NCBI RefSeq assembly: GCF_001649575.2 | Contig: NC_051449.1 | Location: forward strand, 20,844,070-20,908,069 | Direction of reading: 5' to 3' | Source: Kryptolebias marmoratus | Lineage: Eukaryota; Chordata; Actinopteri; Cyprinodontiformes; Rivulidae | Length of the DNA stretch: 64,000 nucleotides | In this document: positions 22,793 through 36,135 of the stretch, one piece after another | Numbering within the stretch: position 1 is the first letter of the stretch | Layout of the letters: the number at the start of each line of letters is the position of its first letter | The notes under the pieces: generated by a model | What the model was told of the DNA's origin: nothing | What the model saw: the letters and a program-made list of their open reading frames with translations, nothing else | Databases searched by the model: none | Made by a program: the position numbers and the translations under genes

Positions 22793-25700
22793 ATGGAGAC
22801 GCTTCTCTTTCTATTTCCTCAATTTAACTACATGGTCCCAAAGGAGGAAGCTTATTTCAAAATGTTTGCTGTAGAAGACTTGCAGACACCTGCGATGAAG
22901 AACGATAGCAGCAGGTTAGTGTATGAACATCAATTTTTTCAGAGATTTAAGCTATTTAACCTTAAGAATCATTTTATATACATAAATATTTTTCAAATAT
23001 GTAAGCTTTGGTTAGAAAATTCAGAAGAAACTACGGTAACTAAAAAGTTTAAAGGAGGAAAAAAGGCAGTTTCCTTTTAAGTCAACACTTACATTGAAAC
23101 TTTTAGAGCTGACCCAGATGAGACTCGCAGCTTTTTGTTAGGAGATGTCAGATTACGTGTCTTTCCATTTATATCTGATCACAAAGATGTTGTGTAATTT
23201 ATTGTGTCGTGTCCACCATTACAAAATGTCTCTTGGAAGAAGAAACGTCTGTGATAAGTTGCTGATTTTAGTAAATAGTGCCACAGCGGCAGATCAGACT
23301 GTCTGTGAAACGTGATATATTTTCTCTCTTGTTTGCAGACAGAAAGACAAGGAAAGGAAAAGCCGACTCGGCCTTTTTCTCACCAAGTCAGGCTCCCATG
23401 AAAACGTCAGCCCCCATAAAAAGACAAATACGACATCAAGCAAGTGAGGCACAATCCATTATTTTCATGTTTCGCCACTATTATTTTAGACAAGCGGGAT
23501 TCTTTTTTAACCTCAGTTTCTAGGACTCTCTACGACTCATTAGACGCACACAGAAACCTGACATCCAGACATTTCTATAAAATCCCAAACACTGTTTGCA
23601 GCATCATTAGGAAGGATCTCACTGCATGTCCTGATTTTTTTGTTTTTTTATTTTTTTTATTCTTTTTCATTTGCAGCATCTCAGTGGAGGCAGCCTTACA
23701 ATGGAGCGATTCCTTTGAAGAACTGCTAAAGCACACAGGTCAGATTAGTGCCAAAACTTTTCAACAATGTTCTGTTTGAATTGTTCAAAAACTGTCAGAG
23801 CATTTGCTCCATTTGGGGTGCAAATTGAAGCACAGTGCTAGAAGCATTAAAGAGAAAAAAGAGGCAGCAGCAAGAGTTTTGGTACATTTTTAAATGTTTG
23901 TCAGAGCAGAGAGTAATACAGAAACTCTGCAACTTCCTCTTAATCAAAAAAGCTGTACTTTATGTTGCCATTTAAACAATGGGAACCACTGTATTTACTC
24001 AGTTTTTTGGAAATTGTTTAAATTTTTAACATTATATCATTCTGTAGTTTTGCTGTGAATTGTACAACTTGCCCGTTTTACAAAATTCGGCTTTAGAATT
24101 GTGGAGATACCTTTTTTGTAAAATAGAAATAAATCCAAGTCTTACTCAAGCTACTATCTCAATGCACTGTGACAAGTTGGAGATGCATAATTTCAAAAAA
24201 ATACACAAAATTTTACTTCAAATCACATGGAATTGGTACTATTAACATGTTTGCATATGTATCTAACTGCAAATAAACTGCAACACTGCAAAAAAAAATT
24301 TTAGCCACACAGTGTCTTAATTACGTATCAATTCAATCTTAATTTAGTCTCTTTTTATTCTCCAATCAGTTTAAGTAGTCTTCTTTTTCTGCTATTTTTC
24401 TGGGTGGTGGGGGAGCTGGCACCTATCTCCAGCAGTCACTGTGGGGAGGGAGGACACACCCTGGGCAGGTCTCCAGTCCATCACAGGGACACTTAGAGAC
24501 AAATGAGACAAGCAAGCATTCACACCGAGAGACTATTTAGAGTTAACAATTAACCAAACATGCATGTTTTTGGTCAGTGGTAGGAAATCGGAGTACCCAG
24601 AAAAAAAAACCTCACACGCACGGGTCAAATTCAGCAGTAATTACTTAATCATTCTACCTGAACAAACATGTAATGAGAAATGGATGGTAATGTAAAGATT
24701 TAAAACTGTTCACATGAACTGCTATGAAATTTTGAAGATTAGAGTTGTTTTAAGACAGCAAAATCTACTGTGGAAGTGGGTTCGCTCGGGCTGAAGAGGT
24801 AATAATAGCTTTTTTGAACTGACTCACTTCTAAAGTGAGCTTTGTGGCCTTAAAACAACTCTAATCTTCAAAGTTTTGCAGCAGTTAATGCAGACTGTAT
24901 CATTTAAACCTTTACATTGCTGTCATTTTCAGATGACTTGATTACAGTACAGTATCTGGGCAGAAACATTAGGAAATTCCTACCAGAAGTGACCCCAGGC
25001 TGTTGTTAGTGCTATAGCTGCAATTTTATGTGAATACCCATGTAATGCAAACTTGACATTGTAATCTAAAGGTCTATGAAATAGTGTTTGCATGAATCAG
25101 AGGTTTGGAGATTGGACCTGTTTTAGAATGGCAGCAACCCACTTTACTCTTGCCTAGTTTGTTAGTCCTAGGAATTAAAATCTATTTTTAAAAAAGCTAT
25201 CTCCAACAAACAAGATAATTCTTTGTAACTTTTCCACAGAACTCAAACTCAAAATGGATGGAACGTTGCTTAAACTCTCTCTTGACACCTGTATGTGTCA
25301 TTGTAATCACCAACACTGTGTCTTCTGTTCTGTTTTTCTCCTCAGATGGGGTGGAAACCTTCTCTCAGTTCCTCAGGACGGAGTTCAGTGAGGAAAACAT
25401 TGAGTTCTGGTTGGCCTGCGAGGAATACAAGACCATTGATTCTAAAACAAAGCTGCTGTCCAAAGCCAAATATATTTATACAGTTTTTATTGAATCGGAG
25501 GCCCCCAAAGAGGTATGCTGTGGCATGTTTATGTCTCATAAACTGCATTGATTTTATGCTGTAGCGTGGAGCTGCAAATGCTTAAATGACATTTAGCGTT
25601 TTCTTGGCACTGAGGGTTGTGAGAGTTGAAATATTTATGTCGCCGTTGTAAAAAAAACTGCAGGCGAGAACCAGCGCTCTCCACAGTCATGAGCCTGCGG

Positions 25701-27617
25701 TGAATTGACCTTTTGTGGAGAATCATTAGGTGCAGCAGCTCGCTGGGGTCATGTGGATGCATGGTGCAAAGCAGACTGAGTTATTTCTGTGCGAGACAGT
25801 TGTGGTTTCTAGCATTTCCAGACGCTTTGCGAGGATGATGCGACCACCATCTGATACGTGCTTCGGGGCCAGCAGCGGTTTTGGCTGGTATAGAGTTTGA
25901 CTGAGGTTTTAATTGGCCTTTGCAGAACCAGAGAGAGCATCTCCCACACACTTTCAGTCTAAGCTGAATGCTTGTTTAAATATGAGAGTGGGTTTTTAGT
26001 TTTCTGTGTGCTACTGCAGCAATGTTGTGCACTGTCGTTTTTGTTGTGCTGTGGTGATTTGGAGGGGAGATAAACATGCAAATGAGTGTGACCTACTATA
26101 CAAACAAGAGGAGATAAGACAAATACAATTTCATACACTGAAAATTTTTCAAGATCTTTGTCGCCTACGTTCAACACTGCCTATTTAAACAAAGGAAAAT
26201 TTGCACAATTCATTGAAAATAGTGGAAAAACAGAATGAAAAGCAACCAGTCCAGAAAGCCTATTTTTTTACCATTCAAGTGCCCAATAAGAAGGAATACA
26301 GTCTTTTAGTTTTTTCTCTCATCATCATCTACCTTTTAGTGACATTAACTAATCCAAGAGTTGTCAGTTTGATGCTTGTGACGTTTTATAAAGCAATGTT
26401 TTGAAGCAGATTTAAAAGAATCCCCATATATTTGGGCCTATATAAGGTGCCTGAAATCATGACAGGTTTTTTTCTTGAACAGTTCTCTTGAACCTGTGGA
26501 TTTTGGGTTTTTTCCCTCTACTTTCAGACAAAACTGTGTAAAATATGTTGCTTTTACTATAGATTTTAAGAGTCCCAACCCATAAGCAATGAAGCACCCT
26601 TGTTAGTATTTGCCCATTATTTTTCCATTTTCATCCCAGTTTTCACAATTATTAGTCTATCGCCCAGGGTCAAATGATCTTGCAAAAAACTGCTAAAACT
26701 GTTCACATGAAGAACAATGGGATTTTGGGAGAATTAGTCAGAAAAAAACAGCTGTTTGTGACTCTCAGGCATACTTCACAGTAAAAACGTCATTCCAAGT
26801 TTATATGGGTCACCGAAAATCAGACTTTAGAGCTGGCATTTTGACATCTTTTATGCTTTTCACACAATTGGGGATTAGCCATTTGGAATTTTTTTTACTT
26901 GACGTATTTCCAACATATAATACTGCAGGCACATAAAAACTTACAGGTGTGAAAATCAGATGCTTCTGACACTTACGAGTCAGGAGATTTTTCAATGCAT
27001 TTGTGTCTGCTTGCCTTATTCTGAGTGCTGTCAGGGAGTAAGAAACACAAGCATGCAGTTACCGTGGTGACCCTATTGAACCACTGGCAGCAGTTTTAAA
27101 CTTTCTTTTGATCTTGGTTTTCTAGTAAAGTTTATTCATGAAAATGTCTGCATTATGTCAGCTTAGATTAATACTAAAGGAAGTCCCAAATTACTTTTGG
27201 GCTTTAGAAAAGAAAGGTGATTGTAATGTCAGTCAGTCGTTGCATTGGCTCCCTTCCAATTTCCTTCAGAAATGTTCTAGTTTACATGTACTGCTGACAA
27301 TTGTTGTCTTCAGTTGTCAGTCAGGATGGTTTACCATTATGCTCTACTTTCCTTTACCTCAGGTCAACATTGACTATAACACCAAGATGGCCATCAAGAA
27401 GAACATGGAGCACCCAACAAGAAGCTGTTTTGACGCAGCCCAGATGAAAGTTTTCAGTCTGATGAAAAAAGACTCGTACCCCAGGTTCCTGCACTCTGAC
27501 ATTTATATGCACCTCACTAGGAGGAAGGGCCCCGGAGCCACCATGTTTCGCAGAAGGTCACGCTCCTGTGTGTTCAACGATCGGGGAGAGGCCACGACTG
27601 ACTCGTCGGCGTGGTGA
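22793..27617 (+). CDS. rgs18: Regulator of G-protein signalling 18 (rgs18), 5 exons
   Basis: Coding exons are 22793-22914, 23339-23443, 23677-23738, 25346-25512 and 27363-27617. Every intron has GT-AG ends and the phases agree. They give 236 aa, against 235 for human RGS18. The start [12 protein letters not shown] mirrors the RGS18 N-terminus, an amphipathic membrane-binding helix. A basic [13 protein letters not shown] segment lies at about 43-55. The RGS domain runs from about residue 85 ([11 protein letters not shown]) to 203, with [14 protein letters not shown] at 111-124 and DSYPRFL at 189-195. The Gα-contacting Asn is residue 114. The tail keeps RRRSRS at 216-221, a basic serine-rich motif shared with human RGS18. 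RGS proteins speed GTP hydrolysis by Gi/Gq alpha subunits at the inner plasma membrane; in mammals RGS18 acts mainly in platelets and blood cells. A possible polyadenylation signal AATAAA is at 28966. Introns 3 and 4 carry repeats. Confidence 0.9.
24370..24660 (-). repeat. SINE-like repeat (family S) in rgs18 intron 3
   Basis: CTATCTCCAGCAGTCACTGT, ACACCCTGGGCAGGTCTCC and AACATGCATGTTTTTGGTC blocks in the family order. It lies between the third and fourth coding exons and so is transcribed in antisense orientation relative to the gene. Confidence 0.65.
24683..24924. mobile_element. fold-back (MITE-like) element in rgs18 intron 3
   Basis: Long terminal inverted repeats of about 70 bases. The perfect core is 24731-24754 against 24849-24872 (24 bases, both containing AGATTAGAGTTGTTTTAAG or its complement). 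The outer edges GTAATGTAAAGATTTAAA and TTTAAACCTTTACATTGC also pair. There is no coding capacity. The class of the source transposon is unknown. Confidence 0.7.
26690..27330. repeat. dispersed family Y, copy in rgs18 intron 4
   Basis: Blocks in the same order recur at 43540-44180: AATGGGATxTTGG, a CACCGAAAATCAGACTTTA block (CACGAAAAGTTGGACTTTA in the other copy), TTGGCATTTTGA, and TTTGGGCTTxAGA. It ends only about 30 bases before the last rgs18 exon's branch and acceptor region. Probably an old transposon family; class unknown. Confidence 0.5.
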
Positions 27618-30600
27618 TTGGACCGAGAGGTGGGACCTGACCGTGTGGAATGGATTGTCCATAATTTGCAGCGCAAGTGCTGAGATAAAACATGTGGTGT
27701 CTTTTTGGTTTTTTTGTTGCTGTTTTGGTTTATTTTTTATTTTTTTTACCTGCAAGTTCTTATTTGCAGAGTGCAATATTTTTGTGTAACAGGAGAGTTT
27801 TTAAAATGGATTACTGCCCAAAGACACCACTTGCCATCATTGATTGTATGAAGATGCATTTTGGGAAATGTGCTTTATTTTCCAGATTTACTAATGATTT
27901 CTTTATTTCTTTTATTAGCATGGTTAAATTTTAACTAGTAGTTGTTTGTCTCAGCTTAGCGTGAAGACTATGAACAGGTAACAGGTGTTGACCTGCGTTA
28001 ATGGCCTTATCGGTGCTTAGAGGAACATTCCTGCACTTACTTCAGATTAAGTTTAAATTTGGTGACGTATCATCTGTCAACGAAAAACGTAAAAATGAGT
28101 AATGGCAATTGCATACTGTTTACGCCTGCTAATTTCTTAGCCTGACTCGGTAAACATTTTTGGTTCTTCTATCAACCTAACAGTACTGACAAGTTTTTTT
28201 TAACTATGTTACCACAGTTTGAGTGCTAAGGTAACTTATGTAGACATGAGTGTGGTATCAGTATTGATCACCCGAGCGCAAATCCGTTTTATTTTGCAAT
28301 TTGTATAATTTTCCATGCGACAGAGAGCAGAAACATAATAGTTGACACCAAGAGTCTTTTAAAAGGATTTTTTGGTCACGTAGAAATAGGTTTATGTAGA
28401 AAAGTTGTCAACAATCAAGGCCTTAACCATTAAATACCCTGATGAATGGCCTCAGTTTGGAAAAATAGAGATTAATACTTACAGCTAGTCCATAAGTAGC
28501 CAAGACAAAAGTATGTTGCTGTCAACTTAAAACTGGTTAAATTTCCAAAATCTTATGGCGAGTTGATGTGAACATCCTTTTATATACCATTACATCAGCA
28601 TCATTTTTACATTACATGGTTATTTGCAAAGAACTCTGTAGTGAGATGGCAGTACAGTCTGCTACTTGTGCTTGCAAAACTAATTCTATGTAAATAACTA
28701 TGAATTGAGAAATTAAAAAAAAAAAAATGTGTGAAATACTGTTTCTATGAACTGCTTTGAAATTCTGGAGATTTAAGGTGCTGACAGCCTCAATGTGCTT
28801 TGGTCTGACCTGCATTCAAACTAACCTGTAGCTCAGTCTGGTCACAATTACACTCTTAACTCTCCAAACTGAAGTCGTACAAAGAGCTGTCTACAGCATA
28901 TAGTATAGTAATTGTTTATAACTTTTACACTTTAAAATGGTCAAAACATGCTTTAAAGGTGTGTGAATAAATTCATAATGTACATCCTCTGACTTAGTTT
29001 TACAACGTGTCTGTGGTCAGAGTTTAAAATCATATTGTCCGGTTGGCATTATGGATTATGTGGCCATTTTGTTGAGCGGTTTTGCAACAACAACAGAAGA
29101 GCTGAAAGAGCACTTTTAGCTGAAGCGTCTTCGTGCTAATAACAGCATGGACGATATGCTCGTTTGTGCAGCTGACTTGTTCTCGCCGCCACTTTGGGTA
29201 TCACTCAGATCCACAAAACAGGGCACTCTAGATGCGCAGAGCATGTAATACGATGAAATCCAGTTACAACCCAGGGCTAGACGGTGATGCTAGTTGTCGC
29301 TATGCTACCACAATCATGGTTGTGGTGTAGGTACCATGTTCAGCTTTTGTTGCTGAGCAAAAAGCTGCAAAACACTGTAACATTATAGGAGATCCAGATA
29401 CTGATATATGATAGCAGACTGTGCTATTAGCATCTTCTACTCTTACAATGTGAGTACAAAGTTCTCTTTTTACCCTATAACTTGAGTATGATCTGAAAAT
29501 AAAGTAATGAAACTACCTACATAGATACAGAGATAAATATAATACACACTGACACTTATTGTGTATTTTCCTGATATGAAACTGCATATTCTGGAGTAAA
29601 TTACAGCTGCAGTCTACCTATTTCTTGGCTCGGCATACTTCTAAAAGTCTCTGAACATTTAGAACAGCAACACGGCAAGCTATTTAGTCTATGTTAACTT
29701 TAAAGTTCATCCTAGAAGCGATTATCTCACAACAAGTGAACCTGCTAAGTTTGATATCCAAAGATGGCAACGTCGGCTGCGTACCTTCGCTGAAGCAGCC
29801 ACACTGAGGCAGTTCCACTCATTTCAAATATGTTACACATCACTTATTTTGCTTTCAAATCCAGCAGCTGCAGCTTATACAACATTAACACTGTTGACAC
29901 GGCGCATAAACTAACATAATCATATTTTGTTAAAACAGAATTATTGTTTCATCTGTTGCACTGTCTAACCTCCTTCAGGATAACTAGCAGTGAAAGCTTA
30001 CAGTGACTGCAAAGCACCTAAATTGTTTTTTATTTATTACAGTAGAATTTTCATTTTGGTTTTGAAAGAGGATTCCATTTTTACACAAACATGAAATGCA
30101 TATACAGTATCGTTTCGATTACTAGTAATACATTATGTTAACAATTACTGCTGTTTCCCCATTCACCGTCTCCTATAATTTTTGTATTATTTGATCATAT
30201 CTCATACTTTCTGTTGTAAAATGTACATATTTTTATATGTGGACAAAGTCAAATAAACACTTCCCTGTAAAAGCGATTCAAATGAGGCCATAAGTGACAA
30301 TAATTGGTTTGAATGACCAGTTCTAAACATGACAAATGGAGCCATAATGTGTGCATAATGCACAAACAGCAAACAGTGTGATTGCATGTAGCTCTCCATC
30401 CTAAATCACTGAAAAATTAATAGACTTTATCAGGCCAAACCATTCCAGCGCAGAATTATTTATGCTACTGTCTATGTATGCATAAGCTGTACTTCTTGCA
30501 AACACAAATAAGCAATAATTCAAACCTGTCGCCACAAAATTTCTGGATGCTTATGCAGAAATGTGTCTAAGTGCATAAACGTGCTTGTTTGGGTCATTAG

Positions 30601-31156
30601 CACAAATGTTAGGGTTTCTGATAGCCTTCGAAGTGACAAAGTCCTTCTTCCCCCAGTTTAATGGAATGTACCTAAACCTGTGGAGTATCTCACAATTCGA
30701 AATGATTATTCATTAATTTAGGTGGCGGCGGTATCCATGCGCTGTGCTTTCTGCTGCCTTCTCCCACAACCAGTAAGAGGATGGGAGGGCAAAGATGGGA
30801 GCCAGGGCTTCAGATTTACGGTAATGGTCCGTTAACAAACGAGGCAGCTCAAAAACATCTCAGCCAAAGATTAGCGTCTCGCTAAGACTTCGCTGGCACA
30901 TTCTGGATTTTCTCCCCATTGGCATTTAAATTTGTAACTCCATCTGAGCTAAAAGCCCCTGAATTCATCTACATCTTAAAGCTGGATTGTGGGGAAACAA
31001 ATGAGCGGGAAAGCAGTTTGGTTGCGAGATAAGAGCTGTAAAACAAGATAAACACCGTTCTGAGAGGAGTTTTGAGATTTGTCCATGAGGAAACGCTGCC
31101 TTCCCAAAAGTCTTTTAATTTGCCATTTCTACACAGCACCATTTCCACACAGTGAC
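27618..31156. other. rgs18 3' flank and intergenic DNA
   Basis: The 3' untranslated region probably reaches AATAAA at 28966-28971, but other signals (29498, 30250) cannot be excluded. Two stretches, 30200-30480 and 30740-30990, look unique and free of repeats. A repeat-like block sits at 28740-28860. Confidence 0.4.
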
Positions 31157-31262
31157 GTCCATCCCTCCATTTTACCCGCTTTTTCATTCAGGGAGGAGCT
31201 GGGGCTTATCCCCAGTGATTACTGTCCGAGAGGTGGGGGGGACATCCTGGACAGGTCGCGAG
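31157..31262 (-). repeat. SINE-like repeat (family S), tail fragment
   Basis: CCATCCCTCCATTTTACCC, GGAGCTGGGGCTTATCCCCA and CATCCTGGACAGGTCGC are the last ~100 bases of the family on the minus strand. It is cut by the MITE that follows. Confidence 0.6.
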
Positions 31263-31642
31263 TCACAGCAAAGTCCCCAGTGTTAAAACAACACTAGAGA
31301 GTGTCTATGTGTCCACTTTTTTAAGTGTTAACATTGTCAAAGTGTCAATATTTTTTTTTTTGGCGCTTTACACTTGAAGTGTTAGTAATGACTCAATAAC
31401 TGTTGACCTTTTTTTCTGACCATTGTTGATTTGTTCTCACGCCAGTACAAAAATTCATGCACATTGTCTGTCCTAGCTTCACAAATTTCAACTTTTCTCT
31501 ATTTTATTGAAAATAAATAAATAAATAAAATTAAAAACAAATTTAAAAAAAACACTCTGAAAGTGTCCTTTTGACACTCAAAAGAGTACACAGTATAGAC
31601 ATTCTTTAGTGCTATTTTAACACTGACAGTTTTGCTGTGTAG
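31263..31642. mobile_element. MITE with CACAGCAAA terminal inverted repeats
   Basis: The left end CACAGCAAAGTCCCCAGTGT and right end ACACTGACAGTTTTGCTGTG are inverted repeats. Inside are repeated AGTGTTAA/TTAACACT words. It has no coding capacity and inserted into, or beside, the family S fragment. It resembles a known fish MITE type, whose superfamily I cannot confirm. Confidence 0.65.
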
Positions 31643-33253
31643 AAATGTCTTCAACTGCAGAAAATGACCCAAAGCGGTGTAGTAACTGTGCCACTGTTCC
31701 ACTGTGCTACGAAAAAACAGACCAGAAATAAGACAAAAAACTGACATATCATAAACAGACATGTGACCGGAAGCCATAAGTTGAAGCTACAAGGACAGAC
31801 GTCCCCTAGTGGCTGACTGCAGCACATATTTGAAGTGCAAATATATATTTTTCTTTTTTTTTTATTCTTACCTTGCTGCTGTATGTTCTTTTTTTTTTTT
31901 TCATACGTTCAGCTTTAATTAGTTATTGACGGACAGTGTTCCAACCTGTTCGAGGGTTGAGAGGGTGTGCGGGCGGGACTTTTGTTCGTTTTGAGGGTAC
32001 AGCCCTCTGGCTTCAAAAACACAACAAGGCAGCTCCCTCCCAGCACCCCGCAAAAGAAAAATTCCAGACATTTCAGCTTCAATTTTGAGACGCTTCGCTA
32101 TATTTGTTAACGTCAGTGGAGCAGATACTCCCAACTGCAAACACGAGAAAATGAAAGGCGGCGATGGTGAATTCATGAGCGAAAGCTTACTTCTTTTTGT
32201 GGGCTGACAATGAAGTGGGGCTTCAACTTTGTGCCACGTTAAACTGCTGTTGGCTAGGAGACGTGTCAGTGCAGATATGAGGAGATGATGGACTCTTTCA
32301 AGCACAAGGTGGAGAGTCTAAACATCAGGCTAAATGTTTTATCCGCAAGTGTCAGTTATTTAAAACTTTAGATTTTTTTTAGATTATTTTTATAATAATG
32401 AGGTTTTTTTTGCTCTGCTCGATTCAAGGCCGTGTTTTTCTTCATTAGTTTTGTCACAGAGCCCTAAAAAATACAATTTCAGGGCTCCCGAAACACCATT
32501 TCCATGTGGACGCACATGGCTGAAACAATTAAATATCTTTGTGTATTCGGTTAAAAAAAAATGCCTTGTTGTGGATGGGGGTCGTAAAAGAAAAGGGTAT
32601 TTTTTTTAAAATGTCCTATTGGTGGAAAGACTTTCTCACATAGAAGAGCCAAAAGATTCCAATTTCAGTCTGAAGTCAAAGACAGTCGGGAGTTTTGTGC
32701 CCCTGACCTCTGCAGTCTGCTCATTTTTACACAGGTTCATCGCAACTCTGAAGCTCTTTTATCCGACCCTACGTGAGCCAAATTTAACAGGAGATTGACT
32801 CCCGGGCTCAAATATCGAGCTGTGAAATTCTCCCCTCCCCCCCCTTCCCCCTAAGAATCTGTTTGCGCTTGATGAAGCTGGCCTGCAACAATATTGACAG
32901 GCCTGGATGAATTTCAGAGCAACCGTAGACAGAAAGCCGCATTAAGTTTGAAAAGCTCAAGGTGAGAGCTTGTATCTTCCCTTCCAAGCAATTAACCTTC
33001 ACTCAAGACGCAGAAACATATTTAGAGGGTACAGTTAAAAGCCAGCTCAGTGCCAAGCTCTCCCACTTTTTAAAGCGTGGCTGAACGTTCAGCGGAGAAC
33101 AGATGTCACGTTTCACTTTCAGCCGACTGCGGACTAAGTATGACGAGGGCTGGTTCTGTGAGGATGCCAGCTGCATTATGTATCTGCAGAGGCAAGCTGT
33201 AAAAAAAAGATTTTTATCACCCGCTGCCGAAAGGCAAAGGTGAACAATAATGT
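31643..33253. other. non-coding, less AT-rich
   Basis: 31770-32340 has the look of a dispersed element (GTCCCCTAGTGGCTGACTGC start), with an open minus-strand frame at 31919-32305 that has no recognisable domain. No exon found. Confidence 0.35.
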
Positions 33254-33990
33254 TTTTGCCTGTGTGTGTGTGTGCCTGTCTGTTAACAAAATGACTAATG
33301 AACCACTGAATACATTTCAATGAAACTTGCAGAAAATAATCACTGGATCTACATCTATAACTGATTGACTTTTAGAGTCAACTCGACTCAAGATGGCTGC
33401 CACAGCCAACTGACCTTAAAAAACCTTATAAATCTGTCAATTTTACACATATAGATCTGAAATTTGCAATGGTAGTAGGTGAGATGGATCCCCAAAACAT
33501 ATTTCGAGTGCTACCAGATCGTGCAATATCTTTTTTTAAATTTTGTATTTCACTTTTGGAGTCAGTGCTGTTTGTCTGTTAGCAAAATATTTCATTAACT
33601 ACTAGACCGTTTTTGATGAAACTTAGAGATAGTAGTTGCCAAATGTAAATCAACAACTGATTCACTTATGACATCAATCCGAATCAAGATGGCCGCCACA
33701 GCCAGCTGGCCTTAGAAAACACAAAAATGGGATTAATTCAGCCACTTTTAAAGATGCTGAGCTAAAGTTTAGTGTGGTAGTAGCCGGCATTCATTCACAA
33801 CACATACTCTAAGTGCTAAGACATCACATAAGATTTTACAATATCCCATGCAATCGAGTACAATATTATTTTTAAGGTTTGCCCAAAACGGCCATTAGTC
33901 CATCACTTCTCAACATAACATATCAATTTCAAACTTTGGCGTAAAAGTTGGCAGTCCTTCAAGAACTGCCAGGCATTTAATTATTAAGAG
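33254..33990 (+). repeat. family X repeat, two units plus tail
   Basis: Units start near 33275 and 33575. Both have the AATGAACCACTGxA or CATTAACTACTAGA block, then CAAGATGGCTGCCACAGCC (33389) or CAAGATGGCCGCCACAGCC (33684), then a GTAGTAG block. The tail begins CATCACTTCTCAACATAA. Confidence 0.8.
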
Positions 33991-35384
33991 CTTTTAAAAA
34001 ACTATTAGCCACAATCATTTTTGCATCTCCTTAGGCTTTTAACGGCAACAGGTACTTATAAAGAAATGAGACATTCTTAACTACAACTGGAGCATGCTTA
34101 CTGAATGACTGTCAGAGGTTTCAAATCTAATTTAGTTTGGTTTTCAGCTGCCGTCTCGCTTTACACCAATCTCTCCGCGCACGTGCGACTCGAGGAGCCT
34201 CAGAAAAGGAATCCAGGCCCCATTCAGGTTCAAATGAATGAAAGGAGCATGACAAAAGGGGAGACAGACAAATTCAGGGCGGCTGTAATTACAGAGCAAA
34301 ATAGGCTTTATTAAAGCATGAGAGGAGACCTGAGGAGGACTGGAGTGCCACCTTGTGGCGGGTGCGGCGAACGCAACGCAGAAGACGCCCTTATTTAACA
34401 GCAGCAGCTTGTGTGAAGACAAATCTTTAACTAAGCCACTTCTGGGCAGCACGGCGCAGAGCCCCTGAGTCTTTGGCTGCTCATATCTGTGACAGCTCCA
34501 GTGTGGATCAGCACCTTTTAGAAAAACGGACAGGATCATCTGAAGACGAAACATCCCGGGTCCTCAGCGCTCACTGACTGACTGCACGCCCTGCGCCCTT
34601 TTTTGACAAGCAAATTCTTAGCCTTGGTTGCTTCTACACACATGCAAATTTGGGATAGCCTGGGTGTTTTCCATGACCTGCTGTGATTTACATTCTTGGT
34701 TTGTTCGGGCCCGGGAAGGAGGTCGTGGAAGGTGAAAAGGCGCTGGACATGTATAAATTTCTATATGTTCAGCCTGTATGCAACCAAAGAAAAAAACCCA
34801 CAGATAACAGACAGTTTTTATAGCTCCTACCAGTCGCACTAATCTCTGCTGTGGTGCATTAACAAGTCAGAACGATCTCCATGGTGACTGTTTTTAAATC
34901 ACTGCCACAAACACATTTAGGGAAAGTGCTGTTCGAAACATTTGGAAATTGTGCTGTGAGAAATGGGCTTGAAATGGTGAGATAAAGTAGAGAAAAATAA
35001 AAATAAAAAAGTATCAAAATACTGCGCTGCTGCTGACTCGTCTCCAGGGGATAAACCTGCCAATGCAACTCATTTAGTTGTTTACCTGATGGCTCTTTTT
35101 TTTTTTTTTTTTTAGAAAAACTCTTTTGTTCTTGCTCACAAAGGAGCCTGGGAATGTTTTCTGTCAAGGTGGACAGATTTGGCTACATGTCAAATTTCTG
35201 TCAAACACATCAGCGTTATGAGCCACAGTGATGTTGTGCTTGCAGCTTTGAACGTGACTGAAGAGCCTGTTTATTTGGATGGATGGGAATTTAGGGCATA
35301 CAACGTCTACTATGACTCTCTGTATTTTTTTTCCTTGCTGCCAACATCATGTTTATTGCCTTTTGCCTTTTTGCTGTGGGCAAT
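33991..35384. other. unique-looking non-coding block
   Basis: 34095-34320 is richer in GC and carries a CAGGGCGGCTGTAATTACAG block. It has no intron signals or protein motif. It could be a conserved regulatory element, which comparison with other fish would show. A T run lies at 35096-35114. Confidence 0.35.
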
Positions 35385-36135
35385 AATGTAACTACGTGTG
35401 TCTGTGTGCGATTGTCTGTCTGTTAGCAAAATAACTCATGAACCACTGTGTGGGTTTTAATGAAACTCTCAGAAAGTAATCACTAGATGTTCATCTACAA
35501 CTGATTAACTTTTGGGGTCAATCCAATTCAAGATGGCCACCACAGTTCACCAACCTCAGCCAACACATAAATGGCTATAACTCAGTCAATTATACAGACA
35601 TTGAGCTAAAATCTAGTGTGACAGTAGCTGAGAGTTATCCCCAACACCTACTTTAAGCACAGCAAATTCTGTGAGATCTTTCCCTAAAATCTTTTGGCAA
35701 TAACTGTTAGAGTCAATCCTGTTTGTCCGTTAGCAAAATATCTCCTCACCCACTGGACAGACATTATTGAAATTTTCAGAAAGTAATCTTTGGATGTACA
35801 TCTATAACTAATTACCTTTAGGGCTTAACCCCATTCAAGATTGCCGCCACAGCTAATCAATCTTAGCAAAAACAAAACTGGCTGTAAGCCAAGTCATTTT
35901 ACAGATCGTGAGCTAAAATTTAATGAGTGGTGGCTAAGACCCTCTGACAACACATACTCTGAGTGATAACAGATTGCGTGGGATCTTGTGAAGTTGCATG
36001 AAACGCTCATTTCAAGATGTGGCCAAATCGGCTACAACGCCATCATTTCTCAGCATAAGATGATCTTAGGCTAAAACTCTGGCACAAAAGGCAGTAGGCA
36101 ATATATATTGTTTCAAGGAACGCCGGACCATTATT
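35385..36135 (+). repeat. family X repeat, two units plus tail
   Basis: Units begin near 35415 (TCTGTTAGCAAAATAACTC) and 35722 (GTCCGTTAGCAAAATATCTC). CAAGATGGCCACCACAG lies at 35529, CAAGATTGCCGCCACAG at 35837. The tail CATCATTTCTCAGCATAAGA to AAGGAACGCCGGACC closes the copy. This is the best-preserved member. Confidence 0.85.

Noticed and set aside
27138..27362. Extension of rgs18 exon 5 upstream in the same open frame
   Set aside because: The frame stays open by chance. A proper acceptor (TTACCTCAG) at 27362 and homology starting at VNIDY mark the real exon start.
31919..32305. 128-codon minus-strand frame as a gene
   Set aside because: It lies in a stretch that looks like a dispersed element and has no recognisable domain.
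34144..34554. 136-codon minus-strand frame as a gene
   Set aside because: No splice context or domain. The higher GC of the block alone lengthens open frames.
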